Source: UBA5429 sp942493315
GTDB lineage: Bacteria; Bacteroidota; Bacteroidia; Bacteroidales; WCHB1-69
DNA length: 64,000 nucleotides
Reading direction: 5' to 3'
NCBI GenBank assembly: GCA_942493315.1
Contig: OW818690.1
Coordinates: 2,356,001 to 2,420,000 of the forward strand
The translations under genes and the position numbers were made by a program. The notes under the pieces were generated by a model that saw only the letters and a program-made list of their open reading frames with translations, did no database searches and was not told where the DNA came from. Position 1 is the stretch's first letter. Every line of letters begins with the position of its first letter. This document shows, piece after piece, positions 1 to 12,400 of the stretch.

Positions 1-2
1 CA

Positions 3-3000
3 CTTGGTTTTGCCAGACACACTACAACAGCTACTTGGGTTGATAAAGAGATTTCACTTGCTAGTTATACAGGAACCGGTTACTATATTTCCTTTAAAGT
101 TGGAAATAATTCTTTAGCAACTTATGCCTATATTGATAATTTAGAAATTTCACTCATTCCATCATGTCCTAGACCTACACAATTAAATATTTCAAACATA
201 GCTCCAAATTCTGTTGATTTAAACTGGACAGAAACTGGAACAGCAACAACCTGGAATATTGAGTATGGGGCTCCAGGATTTACACAAGGAACTGGAACTA
301 TGATTACCGGTGTTTCAAGTAATCCATATAATCTTACCGGCTTAACAACACATACTACTTATCAGTTTTATGTACAATCAGATTGTGGCGCAGGTGATAT
401 TAGTTTATGGTCCACTCCATTCACATTTACAACTTCTTGTGATGATATTACAACTTTACCATATACAGAATCTTTTGATGCTTATGGAACAGGAACCGGA
501 ACATTTCCAACTTGTTGGACTAAAATCACAACCAATACATATCCGTATATCAATACAACGAATAGCTCTGCACCTGGTGCAATGTATATGTATGCTGCTT
601 CAGGTGCTTACAACTATATAGCAACAGCTGCATTTGATCCATCTATTTCGATCAATACTTTAAGTGCCTATTTTAAATTATATAAATCAAGTGCAGCTTA
701 TAATATCACTGTTGGGGTGATGTCAGATCCATACAATATGGCCACTTTTGATTCTATAGCAACTCTTACTCCTTCAGCCATCACAACATGGCAAACTATG
801 AATGTTGATTTCACCAATTATTCAGGTACAGGACGTCACATTGCATTCAAAGTTCAAGGTTCTGGTGCAACCAATGCTATGTATCTAGATGACTTTGCCG
901 TATTACCAACACCTTCATGTTCTATTCCTACAGGATTAGTAGATTATGACACACTTTTAACCTCTTCTACCATTACATTAGATTGGAGTGGTTCAGATGA
1001 TGCAAACGTTCTATCATGGATTGTTGAATACAAACCATTAGATGCTACAACATGGCAATCTCAAATTGCAAATGCACATCCTTTTGTTTTAACAGGACTT
1101 GAATCAAGTGTTGTATATCAAATTAGAATTTCTGCAAATTGTATTTCAGGAGAAACTACTTATCCAACAAATCCTATTAATGTTGGTATGCCATGTGAAT
1201 CCATTACTGCTTTCCCATGGAGTGAAGGTTTTGAAGAAGCCTGGTTTGTTGCTTGGGGATTAAATACAGCAACACATCCTTGGTGTTGGACCAATATTAA
1301 TGGTGGAACTCAAACAGATGGTGTATGGAGAAAAACTGCAACTGCTGCTTATATTCATACAGGTAATGGTGCGTTACAAATGTATAGTGGTTCAACCTCT
1401 GCCGGATTATCCGGAGATTATTTCATTACCCCTACTATTACTTTAAATGGAAATGAAAGAATCCGTTTTTGGGCTAAAGGTTATTCTACCTATACAGATA
1501 TTTTGTCCGTTAAAATATTTGATGTAACAACAAATGGTATTGTTGATGCGGAAGCTGATACAAGTTTATTTGTTACCGTTATGCCAAATACTACAATTCC
1601 AGCAAGTGCATGGACTGAATATGAAATCAATTTAAGCCAGTATGTTGGAAACTATCAAATCGCTTTTGTAAGAAATACTACAGGTGGCTATTATTTGAAT
1701 ATTGATGACATTCTTATTGATACTATTCCAACTTGTCCTGATATTACACAATTGAATTTATTAAACACTACAACTACTGATGTTTCATTAAATTGGACTT
1801 ATAATGTAAATGCAGGTCAAGGTTTTGAAATCTCTTATGCTAATGTTAGTACCGGATTTGATCCAACAACAGGTACTATTATTTCTGTACCGGATGGAAC
1901 GCCTTTTCCATATACTATTTCCAATTTAACCCCCGGACAATATTATAGTTTTGCTATTAGACAAGCTTGTGGTGGAAACTGGTCCAATATTATAGTAACC
2001 AATACGGATGGTCTTCCTGCAACTTTACCATATACTTGTGATTTTTCAAATGTAAATGAACAAACAAGTTGGAAAATGACCAATGGAAATGCAACTAACA
2101 AATTTTATATTGGAACTCCATCAACTGTATATCCTCCAATCTCCGGAAATAATTTATTCATTTCAAACGATTATGGTGTTACCAATACCTATACACTTAC
2201 ATCAACAAGTACTGCAGTTACTTCCAGATTAATTGAATTTACTGGAGATGCTGCTTACAGATTATCATTTGATTTGTATATAGGTGGAGAGTCAACATTT
2301 GATTATATTAAGGTATTTTTAACAGATCCAGATACAAACTTTATAGGTGCAAATTCTAAACCATATTTTGCTGTTAATTCTTATGCCGGAAACAACCAAC
2401 TATTAACCAATTATAATGGAACAGCTCCTTATTTTAATGGTTATAATGGAAGTGTAATAACTGCTGGTAGTTATCCAAGAGAGATCATTTTACCATCTCA
2501 AGGTCCTGCCGGAACAGTAAAAAGATTAATCATTGTATGGGCTAATGATGGCAGCGGTGGAACACCTCCTCCAGCATCGATTGATAATATTGAAATTGAA
2601 GCATTAACTTGCCCAATTCCAAATACTATTACAGTTTCAAATCTAACTTCAACTTCAACAGATGTTAACTGGATCGATCCTTCCGGAACTGCTTCAGAAT
2701 GGGTAGTGAAATGGAAACCGGTTTTATCATCAATCTGGGAAATGGCAACTGCATATACTACAACCTATTCCATTTCTCCATTAACACCAAATACAGCGTA
2801 TAATGTAACTGTAGCAACCGTTTGTGGATCTGATACCAGTATTTATACTTCTACAAATTTCACAACTCCTTGTGCTGCTGTAACAACAATTCCTTATTCT
2901 GAAAGTTTTGATATTTACGGAACTGCTGCCGGAGCATTCCCTTCATGTTGGTACAGACCAGTATTGAATACTACTACACCTTATCCTTCCATTGTTACTG

Positions 3001-5930
3001 CAAATGCTCTTAGTTCACCTGGTAATCTAAGATTCCAATCTGCATCAGCTGCATTACCAACTTATGCAATTACTCCTCAGTTAGATGTGAATATTAATAC
3101 TTTGAAAGTTTCCTTTAATCTTAAAGCAGAAAGTATCACTTCTTCAGGAACCATGCAAGTGGGTGTTATGTCTGACCCAAATAACCTTGCTACTTTCGAA
3201 GTGGTGGAAACCATTACTCCTGCTTCTACAAGTTATACAAACTATGAAGTTATGTTAACCAATACGACCTTAACAGGAACGGGCAATTATGTTGCTTTTA
3301 AACATGTAACTGCTTCAGCATCCTATTACTATTGGTTAGATGATGTTATTATTAATTATGCACCATCTTGTGTTAGACCGTTCCAATTAGCAGTTTCCAA
3401 TCTAACAACCAATTCAGCTCAAATTGGCTGGACTGCTGGTCATGCTACTGATAATTCCTGGTGGATCTACTGGAAACCAACTACTGCTACCACTTATGAT
3501 TCTGTATTAGTTAGTACTAATCCATTCACATTACCAGCTTTAACTCCTGCAACTACTTATCAATTGTATATGAAAACTGATTGTGGTACAGAATTAAGTA
3601 CCCCATCTAATACAGTTACATTTACAACCCCTTGTATTCCATTGACTACCGTACCATTTGTTGACTATTTTGACACTTATACTACAGGTTCAACCGGTAC
3701 ATTCCCATCATGTTGGACTAAATTAAGTACTAATGCAACTTATCCTTACATATCTTCAACTTCATTCTCAACTACGGGATCACTTTATTTATATTCAAGT
3801 GCTGCCAATGGTTATTGTCATGCGATCACCCCAATGTTTGATGCTACTATTCCAATTAATACACTTAAGGCAGAATTTAAGTTAAGAAATGTTGCAACTG
3901 ATGATACTCTTTATGTTGGAGTTATGACTGATCCATTGAATGCTTCAACTTTTGAATTAGTTCAAAAATTGATTCCATCTGCAACTGCAACATGGCAAGA
4001 TATGGAAGTTTATTTCAATAACTATACTGGTACTGGTCATTATATTGCCTTCAAAAATGTTTATACAACAACAGTTACTACCATTTATGTTGATAATCTA
4101 GAGATCTTTGCTATTCCATCTTGTCCAAGACCAACGGCATTGACTGTTTCAAATATCACTTCCAATTCAGTTAATTTAGATTGGACTGAAGCCGGTACTG
4201 CTACTCAATGGCAAGTTCAGTATGGCGCTTCAGGTTTCACGCTTGGGACAGGAACCATTATCAATACATCTATTCATCCTACCAATATTCCTGCATTAAC
4301 TCCATCAACCGGTTATGACTTTTATGTAAGAGCTATTTGTGGAGCAGGGGATACCAGTGTTTGGTCCAATAAAGTGGTTGGAGTTACTTCATGTGTTCCA
4401 ATTACTACATTACCTTGGAACGAAGGTTTTGAATCACTAACAGCAGCTACTCAATTACCTGTATGCTGGAGTGCTACCAATTTTGGAACTTATACCAATT
4501 CACAAATTGTTGATTACACATCTTACAACAGAGTTGCACATACCGGTACAAAAGCAATTTATTTTAGATACGGATGTAATGACAGATTCTTTACACCCGG
4601 ATTCCAGTTAACTGCCGGCGTAACATATAATTTCAGCTATTGGTACATTACAGATGGATTAAGTGGATGGAGTACGCTAGAATTAGGGGCTTATTCCGGT
4701 CAAACAGCAGCCACATTAGTGCAAACAATTAATACAATAACATCACCGAATATCACTACTTATACTCAAGTTAATGCTACATTTACTCCAACTACATCTG
4801 ATGTTTACTATTTTGGAGTATATTGTCAAGCAAACTCAACACCATATTATATTACAATGGATGATTTCTCTCTTACCGGTCCGGCTATTACTTGCCCTGT
4901 TCCAACAAACTTAGCTATTAATAATATAACCTATTCAACAGCAACAGCAACATGGACTGCCGGTGGTTCTGAAACTCAATGGGAAATTGCTTACAAACCT
5001 ACTGCTTCTTCTACATGGATAACTGCAATTGTGAACACAAATCCTACACATTTAATATCTTCAATAGTTGCCGGAACACCTTATGAAGTAAAAGTGAGAG
5101 CTATTTGTGGTGCTGGTGATAGCAGTGCTTATACTGCAGTTGTTAACTTTACAACAACTATTCCTCCGTGTGATGTTCCTACAAACTTACAAGTAACCAG
5201 TATTACAGATCAATCCGCGTTAGCAACATGGACACCGGGTGGTTCTGAAGCTTCCTGGCAAGTGGAATACAAATTGGTTTCTTCTACCAACTGGACATCT
5301 GCGACAACTTCAACTCCTTCTTTTTCAATGGCTAGTTTACAAAGTAACTCCAATTATCATGTTCGTGTAAAAGCGATCTGTTCATCCAATGAAAGTGCTT
5401 TTACTACACCTGTTCAGTTCACAACAACCGGAGGAGTAACCTATACAATCACTGCGACATCTAATAATTTTGGAACCATCACTCCATCAGGTTCTGTAGT
5501 TGTAAATCCAGGAGCAAATCAATTGTTTACATTTATTCCAAATACCGATTGTGCTATTGATTCTCTTGTTATTGATAACGGCAATCCAATACCTTACTCA
5601 TTAACAACTTATACTTTTTCCAATGTAGTAGCAAATCGTTCCATTCACGCTATTTTCAGACTTGTAGGTGGTGTTGATGAAAACAATTTAGCTACAATGG
5701 TTGCTTTATATCCTAACCCAACCAACTCTTATATTGAATTAAGTTTCAATGAAACCCAATTACAGGTGAAAGAGTGTAAAGTGTTCGATATTTATGGAAA
5801 ACTATTAAAAATAGTTCCTGTATCTGATAATCTTACAAGAATTGATGTATCTGATTTTGCTAACGGCGTTTATGTAATACGTCTAGATAGTGCAATGGGA
5901 ACCATCACTAAGAAATTTGTTAAAGAATAA
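3..5930 (+). CDS. Giant T9SS-secreted modular adhesin-like protein, N-terminus outside window
   Basis: The reading frame is open from the first bases, so only the C-terminal 1975 residues are seen. The chain alternates fibronectin-III-like units (threonine/serine-rich, ending in patterns such as YQFYVQSDCG) with choice-of-anchor-J-like units that open with a Cys and a motif like LPYTESFD..YGTG..FP.CW and end with Y.DD or Y.DN. An InlB-like repeat (about 5445-5660, TITPSG motif) and a T9SS type A sorting domain (about 5695-5927, YPNPT near its start, GVYVIRLD and KKFVKE at its end) close the protein. T9SS cargo of this type is exported across the outer membrane and anchored or released; adhesion or glycan binding is inferred from the modules. 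A hairpin terminator follows at 5962. It is paralogous to the next two genes. Confidence 0.9.
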   Translation, partial: LGFARHTTTATWVDKEISLASYTGTGYYISFKVGNNSLATYAYIDNLEISLIPSCPRPTQLNISNIAPNSVDLNWTETGTATTWNIEYGAPGFTQGTGTMITGVSSNPYNLTGLTTHTTYQFYVQSDCGAGDISLWSTPFTFTTSCDDITTLPYTESFDAYGTGTGTFPTCWTKITTNTYPYINTTNSSAPGAMYMYAASGAYNYIATAAFDPSISINTLSAYFKLYKSSAAYNITVGVMSDPYNMATFDSIATLTPSAITTWQTMNVDFTNYSGTGRHIAFKVQGSGATNAMYLDDFAVLPTPSCSIPTGLVDYDTLLTSSTITLDWSGSDDANVLSWIVEYKPLDATTWQSQIANAHPFVLTGLESSVVYQIRISANCISGETTYPTNPINVGMPCESITAFPWSEGFEEAWFVAWGLNTATHPWCWTNINGGTQTDGVWRKTATAAYIHTGNGALQMYSGSTSAGLSGDYFITPTITLNGNERIRFWAKGYSTYTDILSVKIFDVTTNGIVDAEADTSLFVTVMPNTTIPASAWTEYEINLSQYVGNYQIAFVRNTTGGYYLNIDDILIDTIPTCPDITQLNLLNTTTTDVSLNWTYNVNAGQGFEISYANVSTGFDPTTGTIISVPDGTPFPYTISNLTPGQYYSFAIRQACGGNWSNIIVTNTDGLPATLPYTCDFSNVNEQTSWKMTNGNATNKFYIGTPSTVYPPISGNNLFISNDYGVTNTYTLTSTSTAVTSRLIEFTGDAAYRLSFDLYIGGESTFDYIKVFLTDPDTNFIGANSKPYFAVNSYAGNNQLLTNYNGTAPYFNGYNGSVITAGSYPREIILPSQGPAGTVKRLIIVWANDGSGGTPPPASIDNIEIEALTCPIPNTITVSNLTSTSTDVNWIDPSGTASEWVVKWKPVLSSIWEMATAYTTTYSISPLTPNTAYNVTVATVCGSDTSIYTSTNFTTPCAAVTTIPYSESFDIYGTAAGAFPSCWYRPVLNTTTPYPSIVTANALSSPGNLRFQSASAALPTYAITPQLDVNINTLKVSFNLKAESITSSGTMQVGVMSDPNNLATFEVVETITPASTSYTNYEVMLTNTTLTGTGNYVAFKHVTASASYYYWLDDVIINYAPSCVRPFQLAVSNLTTNSAQIGWTAGHATDNSWWIYWKPTTATTYDSVLVSTNPFTLPALTPATTYQLYMKTDCGTELSTPSNTVTFTTPCIPLTTVPFVDYFDTYTTGSTGTFPSCWTKLSTNATYPYISSTSFSTTGSLYLYSSAANGYCHAITPMFDATIPINTLKAEFKLRNVATDDTLYVGVMTDPLNASTFELVQKLIPSATATWQDMEVYFNNYTGTGHYIAFKNVYTTTVTTIYVDNLEIFAIPSCPRPTALTVSNITSNSVNLDWTEAGTATQWQVQYGASGFTLGTGTIINTSIHPTNIPALTPSTGYDFYVRAICGAGDTSVWSNKVVGVTSCVPITTLPWNEGFESLTAATQLPVCWSATNFGTYTNSQIVDYTSYNRVAHTGTKAIYFRYGCNDRFFTPGFQLTAGVTYNFSYWYITDGLSGWSTLELGAYSGQTAATLVQTINTITSPNITTYTQVNATFTPTTSDVYYFGVYCQANSTPYYITMDDFSLTGPAITCPVPTNLAINNITYSTATATWTAGGSETQWEIAYKPTASSTWITAIVNTNPTHLISSIVAGTPYEVKVRAICGAGDSSAYTAVVNFTTTIPPCDVPTNLQVTSITDQSALATWTPGGSEASWQVEYKLVSSTNWTSATTSTPSFSMASLQSNSNYHVRVKAICSSNESAFTTPVQFTTTGGVTYTITATSNNFGTITPSGSVVVNPGANQLFTFIPNTDCAIDSLVIDNGNPIPYSLTTYTFSNVVANRSIHAIFRLVGGVDENNLATMVALYPNPTNSYIELSFNETQLQVKECKVFDIYGKLLKIVPVSDNLTRIDVSDFANGVYVIRLDSAMGTITKKFVKE

Positions 5931-5961
5931 TCATTTAACAAAACTTAATACTATTCAAAAA

Positions 5962-5987
5962 GGTCGGAGCAATCCGGCCTTTTTTTT
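5962..5987 (+). terminator. Intrinsic terminator with GCAA tetraloop
   Basis: The stem GGTCGGA pairs with TCCGGCC (one G-T wobble) around the loop GCAA and is followed by eight T. It lies 31 bases after the stop of the first giant gene. The same hairpin follows the other two paralogues. Confidence 0.9.
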
Positions 5988-6419
5988 GTTTTTGGGTATT
6001 GGGTTTTAGGTTTTGGTTATTAACCCTTCACCTTTCACCTTTAGCCTTTTACCTTTCGCCCTTTGCCCTTTGCCCTAATAGAACACTGATGACACAGATA
6101 TAACAGATTACCACAGAATTATTATTCATTATTCATTATTCACTATTCATTCATTTTTTGTCGTTATTTATGACAATTTTGTAATTATTGTTTTAATATT
6201 TGATTTTATTTAGCATTATGTGTTTATCTACTTGAAAAATAGACATATATAACAAAATTTAAGTATAAAAATTTATATATATTAATAAAAATTAACAAAT
6301 ATTAACAATTATTTATATAAATTTTAAATTTTTGAATTTTACTTAGGTACTTATTAAAATCAAGAGATTTTTTAGTCTAATATGAAATTTAGTACAAAAA
6401 ATATACAAAATATTTTTAA
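5988..6419. other. Non-coding spacer with heptamer arrays
   Basis: From about 5994 to 6077 the DNA reads as consecutive 7-base words (GGGTATT, GGGTTTT, AGGTTTT, then ACCTTTC- and GCCCTTT-like words). A phrase related to AGAACACTGATGACACAGAT follows, then 7-base ATTCATT words around 6121-6155, and a very AT-rich stretch up to the next promoter. No gene is visible. Confidence 0.7.
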
Positions 6420-6427
6420 TAAATTTG
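6420..6427 (+). promoter_or_regulatory. Bacteroidota -7 box for the second giant gene
   Basis: TAAATTTG matches the TAnnTTTG consensus and would place the transcript start near 6434, about 37 bases before the ATG at 6471. No good TTG box is seen at the usual upstream distance, so this is moderate evidence. Confidence 0.5.
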
Positions 6428-6470
6428 CGTCTATTTTATGAGATAGTCGATTTACAATTATAAACCAAAT

Positions 6471-9400
6471 ATGATTAAAATGAAAAAAATTTTATTTTTT
6501 GTTGTTATTTTTCTGATTTCAGGGATAACATCATGGGCACAAAATTCCATAGGGAATGATATCCATATTTCAGATCCTTCCCCTGTATCGAGTTCTTGTT
6601 TACCAGTGACTCAATTTCCATGGTTTGAAGGTTTTGAGTCACCCACTACATGGCCGGCTGCTGAAGCACCAGGAAATGCAATTGCTCCACCATGTTGGTT
6701 AAATTTTAATGGTGGATCCACAACAACGACCTATTTATGGAGACGAACATCCGGAACAGCTGCCTATATTCGCACCGGCAGTGGAGCTGCGCAGCATTAT
6801 ACATCTGCTACTGCAGTTACCAATGACTATTTGATTACCCCCATAATTACGTTAACCGGTAATGAAAGATTGCGTTTTTATGCAAAAGGGTATTCCACTT
6901 ATGTAGATCATATTAGGGTAGCTATTTATGATATCAATCAAGCAGGACAAGATATTTCTTCTATGAATGATACTACTTTATTTACTACCATTATTCCTCA
7001 CACTTTTGTACCTGTTACAGATTGGAATGAATTTATTGTTAATTTGAATGGTTATATTGGAAATTTCAGAATTGCATTTATTAGAGATATAGTGGGTGGA
7101 TACTATTTGAATTTGGACGATATTACGATTGAAACTATTCCTACCTGTCCACAACCAATTTCCTCTTCTTTTGTTTTGGATACAAACTCTGTAACAATCA
7201 ACTGGATTCCTGCAAATCTTTCACAAACCTCATTTTATCTCTATTATAAGCTTTCTACAGCAACCAATTATGATTCAGTAGTTGTGAATGCAACCACCCA
7301 TACACTTCAGAACTTATCACCAGGAACAACTTACAATTATTATATAAAAGCTGATTGTGGAATTGAATTTTCTGCAACAACTCCTGTAAAAACTTTCAAA
7401 ACACTTTGTTCTGTAATTACTTCACTTCCGGTCTCTGATTCATTTGATACTTATGGTACCGGAACTACCACTTATCCAACATGTTGGATGAGACTTGGAA
7501 CTAATGCAGGAAATCCGTATATTTCAACCACAAATGCTTCTTCTCCCGGATCACTTTATTTTAATGTGGCTTATGCTTATGGATATAGTGTTGCAATTTC
7601 TCCTAAAATTGACGCCTCTATCCCCATCAATACCATAAAAGCTTCTCTTAAACTCAGAGCAACCGGACCCGATGATACTTTATATGTCGGAGTGATGAGC
7701 GATCCTTACCAAATTTCCACTTTTGAACAAGTTGGATTTCTAACAGTAAATACAACAGGCGTTTTTGAGGATAAAGAGTTTTTCTTTTCCAATTATACCG
7801 GAACAGCTCAGTATATTGCAGTAAAGGCTGCATATTCTGCAACATCTTCAACACTTTATGTTGATAATGTAACACTTTCAATTATTCCATCTTGTTCCAA
7901 TCCAACTGCATTAACTGCCTCAAATATTTTCTATAATCAAATTAATTTAGGATGGTTGGAAAACGGTACAGCAACAACATGGAATGTGGAATATGGGCCA
8001 ACTGGTTTTGCACATGGTTCAGGAACCTTACTGACAGGTGTTATTACAAATCCTGTTCAAATTTCAAATTTAACACCTCAAACAACATATCAGTTTTATG
8101 TTCAGGCAGATTGTGGTGGTACTTTAAGCCCATGGTCAAATCCATTATCAGTTACAACTGCATGTTTATCATTAACTACAATTCCCTATTCCGAAAGTTT
8201 TGATACTTATGGAACCGGAACCGGAACTTATCCTACTTGCTGGACAAAATTAAGTATGGTAGCTACTTATCCTTATATTAATTCAACAAATTTCTCATCT
8301 CCTGGTTCTCTCTATTTATATAATAGTGCAAGTGGAAATTATAATTATGCCATTTTACCGGCATTTGATGCAACAATTCCGGTCAATACACTCCAAATGT
8401 CCTTTAAATTCAGAGCTTCAGGAACAGATGATACCTTGTATGTAGGTGTTATGTCTGATCCTTCAAATTTGACTACTTTTTCTGTTGTTTCAACGTATAC
8501 AGTACCGGTTACGGCAACTTTTTATGATATCAATACATTCTTTGGTTCTTATACCGGAACCGGAGCAAATATTGCATTCAAATCTTCTTATGGTTCTTCT
8601 TCTTCTACCATTTATATTGATAATGTTGTCGTAAGTGCTATGCCAACATGTCCGGCTCCTTCAAATCTTGCAGCTACAAATGTTACGGCAACAGATTTGA
8701 ATATACAATGGACTGAAAATGGATATGCAACTACCTGGAATATTGAATATGGTCTTACAGGATTTACTCCTGGTACTGGAACCATGTTAACCGGTGTTTC
8801 TACCAATCCTGTTTCGATTACCAATTTAACAGCCCAAACCCAATATCAGTTTTACATACAATCAGATTGTGGTGGAGGAACAACCAGTTTATGGACTACT
8901 CCGATGACTGTTACTACAGCTTGTTCAGAAATTACAACAGTACCCTGGACAGACTTTTTTGATACCTATGGAACAGGGTCAACTGTTTTTCCTCCTTGTT
9001 GGACAAGAAATACAACTTATGCAGACAGACCTTATGTAAATTCTACTGCTTATGCCGGTGCCGGCTCATTATATTTTTATGCAGGAACAGCAGGAACCTA
9101 TAACATTGCTGCAACACCAATCTTTTCAGCTCAAATTCCTTTGAATACCTTGATGGCATCATTCAAATATAGAACAACAAATTCTACTGACACATTATAT
9201 GTTGGAGTCATGACGGATCCTGCTGTAGCATCTACTTTTGAAACAATTGCAGTTTTACTTAATAATGCTACAACAACATGGGAAGACGAAATGGTTTTCT
9301 TTACCAATTATACAGGAACCGGTAGATATATTGCATTCAAAATTGAAAATAACGGAAATTCTGACTATGCCTATATTGATAATTTAACCATTGAAACTGC

Positions 9401-12400
9401 TCCAGCTTGTATTTTACCTACACAATTAAGTGTTTCAAATGTTACTTCCGGATCTCTTAATCTGAATTGGGTTGAATTAGGAACCTCAACTTCCTGGAAT
9501 ATTGAATATGGACCGGTTGGTTTTATTCAAGGTACCGGTACCTTATTGTCAAATGTAAATACAAATCCATATAATATTACCGGATTATATCCACAAACAG
9601 CTTACCAGTTTTATGTTCAGTCCAATTGTGGAACCGAAACCAGTGCCTGGTCTGCACCATTCATTGCAATGACGGATTGTGGAATCATAACACAACTACC
9701 TTATACTGAAAGTTTTGATTTATATGGTACCGGAACTTCTACTTTTCCGACTTGTTGGACAAAAGTAGGTAATTTAACTACTTACCCCAGTATTTCAACG
9801 GTTAACAATTCTGCACCCGGTTCTTTGTATCTATATTGTTCAAGTTCAGGATATTATAATTATGCAATCACTCCTCAATTTGATGTTTCTATTCCTATAA
9901 ATACTTTAAGAATGGAATTTAAAATGAGAGCAACAGGCACAGATGATACTTTGTATGTTGGGGTGATCTCTTCACCAACTGATACCTCCACTTTTGAGTT
10001 AATAACACAAATTACTGTTCCTGTTACTGCCGTTTTTGATGATTATGGAATTAATTTTAACAGTTATACCGGAACTGGTCAGTATTTGGCATTTAAAACC
10101 AAATATGGAGTTTCTTCTGCTGCTATCTATATTGATAACTTACAAGTTATACCAATACCCAATTGTGCCAGACCAATAGACTTAGGTGTAAACAATGTTA
10201 CTGATATTTCAGCTGAATTGTTCTGGACTGAAGATGGAACAGCAACTACCTGGAAAGTGGAATATGGGCCTACAGGATTTATCCCCGGAACAGGAACAAT
10301 GATTAATGGTTTAACGGATACTACTGTTCTTATAACGGGATTAACTGCACAAACAACCTATCAATTTTATGCCTATGCTGATTGTGGTGGCGGAAATATT
10401 AGTTTAGCATCCAATGTTTTCTCATTTACAACATTATGTGCTCCTCTATTGACAATTCCATTTAATGATAGTTTCGATACTTATCCAACAGGGAGTGCCT
10501 ATTTTCCAACTTGTTGGAGAAAATTATCCTCTTATGTACCCAATTCATACCCTTATCTTTCTACAACAAACTTTAGTTCACCCGCATCCATGTACTTATA
10601 TTCAGGAACTGCAGGGAGTTATAATATTGTGATTGCACCTTCATTTGATGGGACTATACCAATCACAACATTAAAAGCATCATTCAAATTCAGAGCATCC
10701 GCATTAGATGATACTCTTTATGTAGGTGTTATTTCAAATATTAATGATCCCGGTTCTTTTGTTGCAATTCAAAAAATCAATGCTACAGTTACATCCACTT
10801 GGCAGGATGCTGAAGTATTCTTTAGTATCTACACTGGAAGTGGACTAAATATTGCTTTCAAAAATGCCTATTCAACCAATTCTTCTACTATTTATGTGGA
10901 TAATGTGTTAATCGATTTGATACCAAGTTGTCCAAAACCTACCAGTTTGAACGCTACTGCTATTCAAACGAATACACTAACACTTGGATTTACTGAAAAT
11001 GGTAGTGCAACAACCTGGAATATTGAATATGGTCCTGTTGGATTTTTACCCGGAACCGGTACAGGAACTCTCATCTCAGGAATCAATACAAATCCTTATA
11101 ATATCACTGGTTTATTACCTCAAACCACTTATCAATTTTATGTTCAAGCTGTTTGTAGCGCAAGTGATTATAGCCTTTGGTCCAATCCAATTACTATTAT
11201 GACTGCTTGTTCGGAAATATCAACTCTTCCTTTGATAGAAAATTTTGATACTTATAATACAGGAACCGGAACTTTTCCTACTTGTTGGAACAAATTATCA
11301 TCCAGTACTACATATCCCTATATTTCTACTACCAACTTTTCAACACCCGGTTCTCTTTATTTATATGCAAGTAGTTCAGGTGGATATTGTTATGCCATTA
11401 CACCTCGATTTGATAACACTTTACCGATTAATAATCTGATGATTGAGTTTAAATTAAGAAACTCTGCGGTAGATGATACTCTTTATGTAGGAGTTATGAG
11501 TGATCCAACTAATCAAAATTCATTCGAATTAGTGTCAAAATTTATTCCAACAGCTACTGCTACTTGGCAAGATTTTGAATTGTATTTTAATAATTACACC
11601 GGTACGGGAAACTATATTGCATTAAAATCTGTTTATACAACAAATACAACTACATTATATATCGATAATCTTAAAATTTCAACAATTCCAACTTGTCCTA
11701 AACCTACTCAATTGGCCGTTTCAAACCCTACTCCCAATGGTGTTACATTAAACTGGACTGAGAATGGGACTGCAACAAATTGGAAAATTGAGTATGGCCC
11801 CACCGGGTTCGTTCTTGGTACAGGAACTATAATTACTAGTGTTACTACAAATCCGTATATAATTTCAGGGTTACAACCTCAAACTGCCTACGATTTTTAT
11901 GTGAAATCTAACTGTGGTATAGGAGATGAAAGTTTTTGGTCTAACGGAATCACTTATACAACTCCATGTTCTTCAATTACAACTATTCCATGGACCGATT
12001 TCTTTGATACTTATGGAACCGGTACTACAGTATTTCCTCCTTGCTGGACAAGAAATACAACTTATGCCAACCGTCCATATATCAGAGATATTTTCTTCTC
12101 AGGAATTGGATCTATGTATTTCTACGCTGGAACAGCCGGAACGTATAACATTGCAGCAACACCCATGTTTGATCCTTCTATTCCAATGAACTCATTAACT
12201 GCAACTTTCAAATATAGAACCTATTATTTGACTGACACCATGTATGTTGGCGTTATGACCGACCCAACAGATGCTTCCACATTTGTTTTAGTTCATAAAT
12301 TTGGAGCACCTACAACCGGAACTTTCTACGATAGAGAAGTTCAGTTTACCAATTACATTGGAACTGGTCATTATATTGCTTTTAAAATTCAACATCAGGG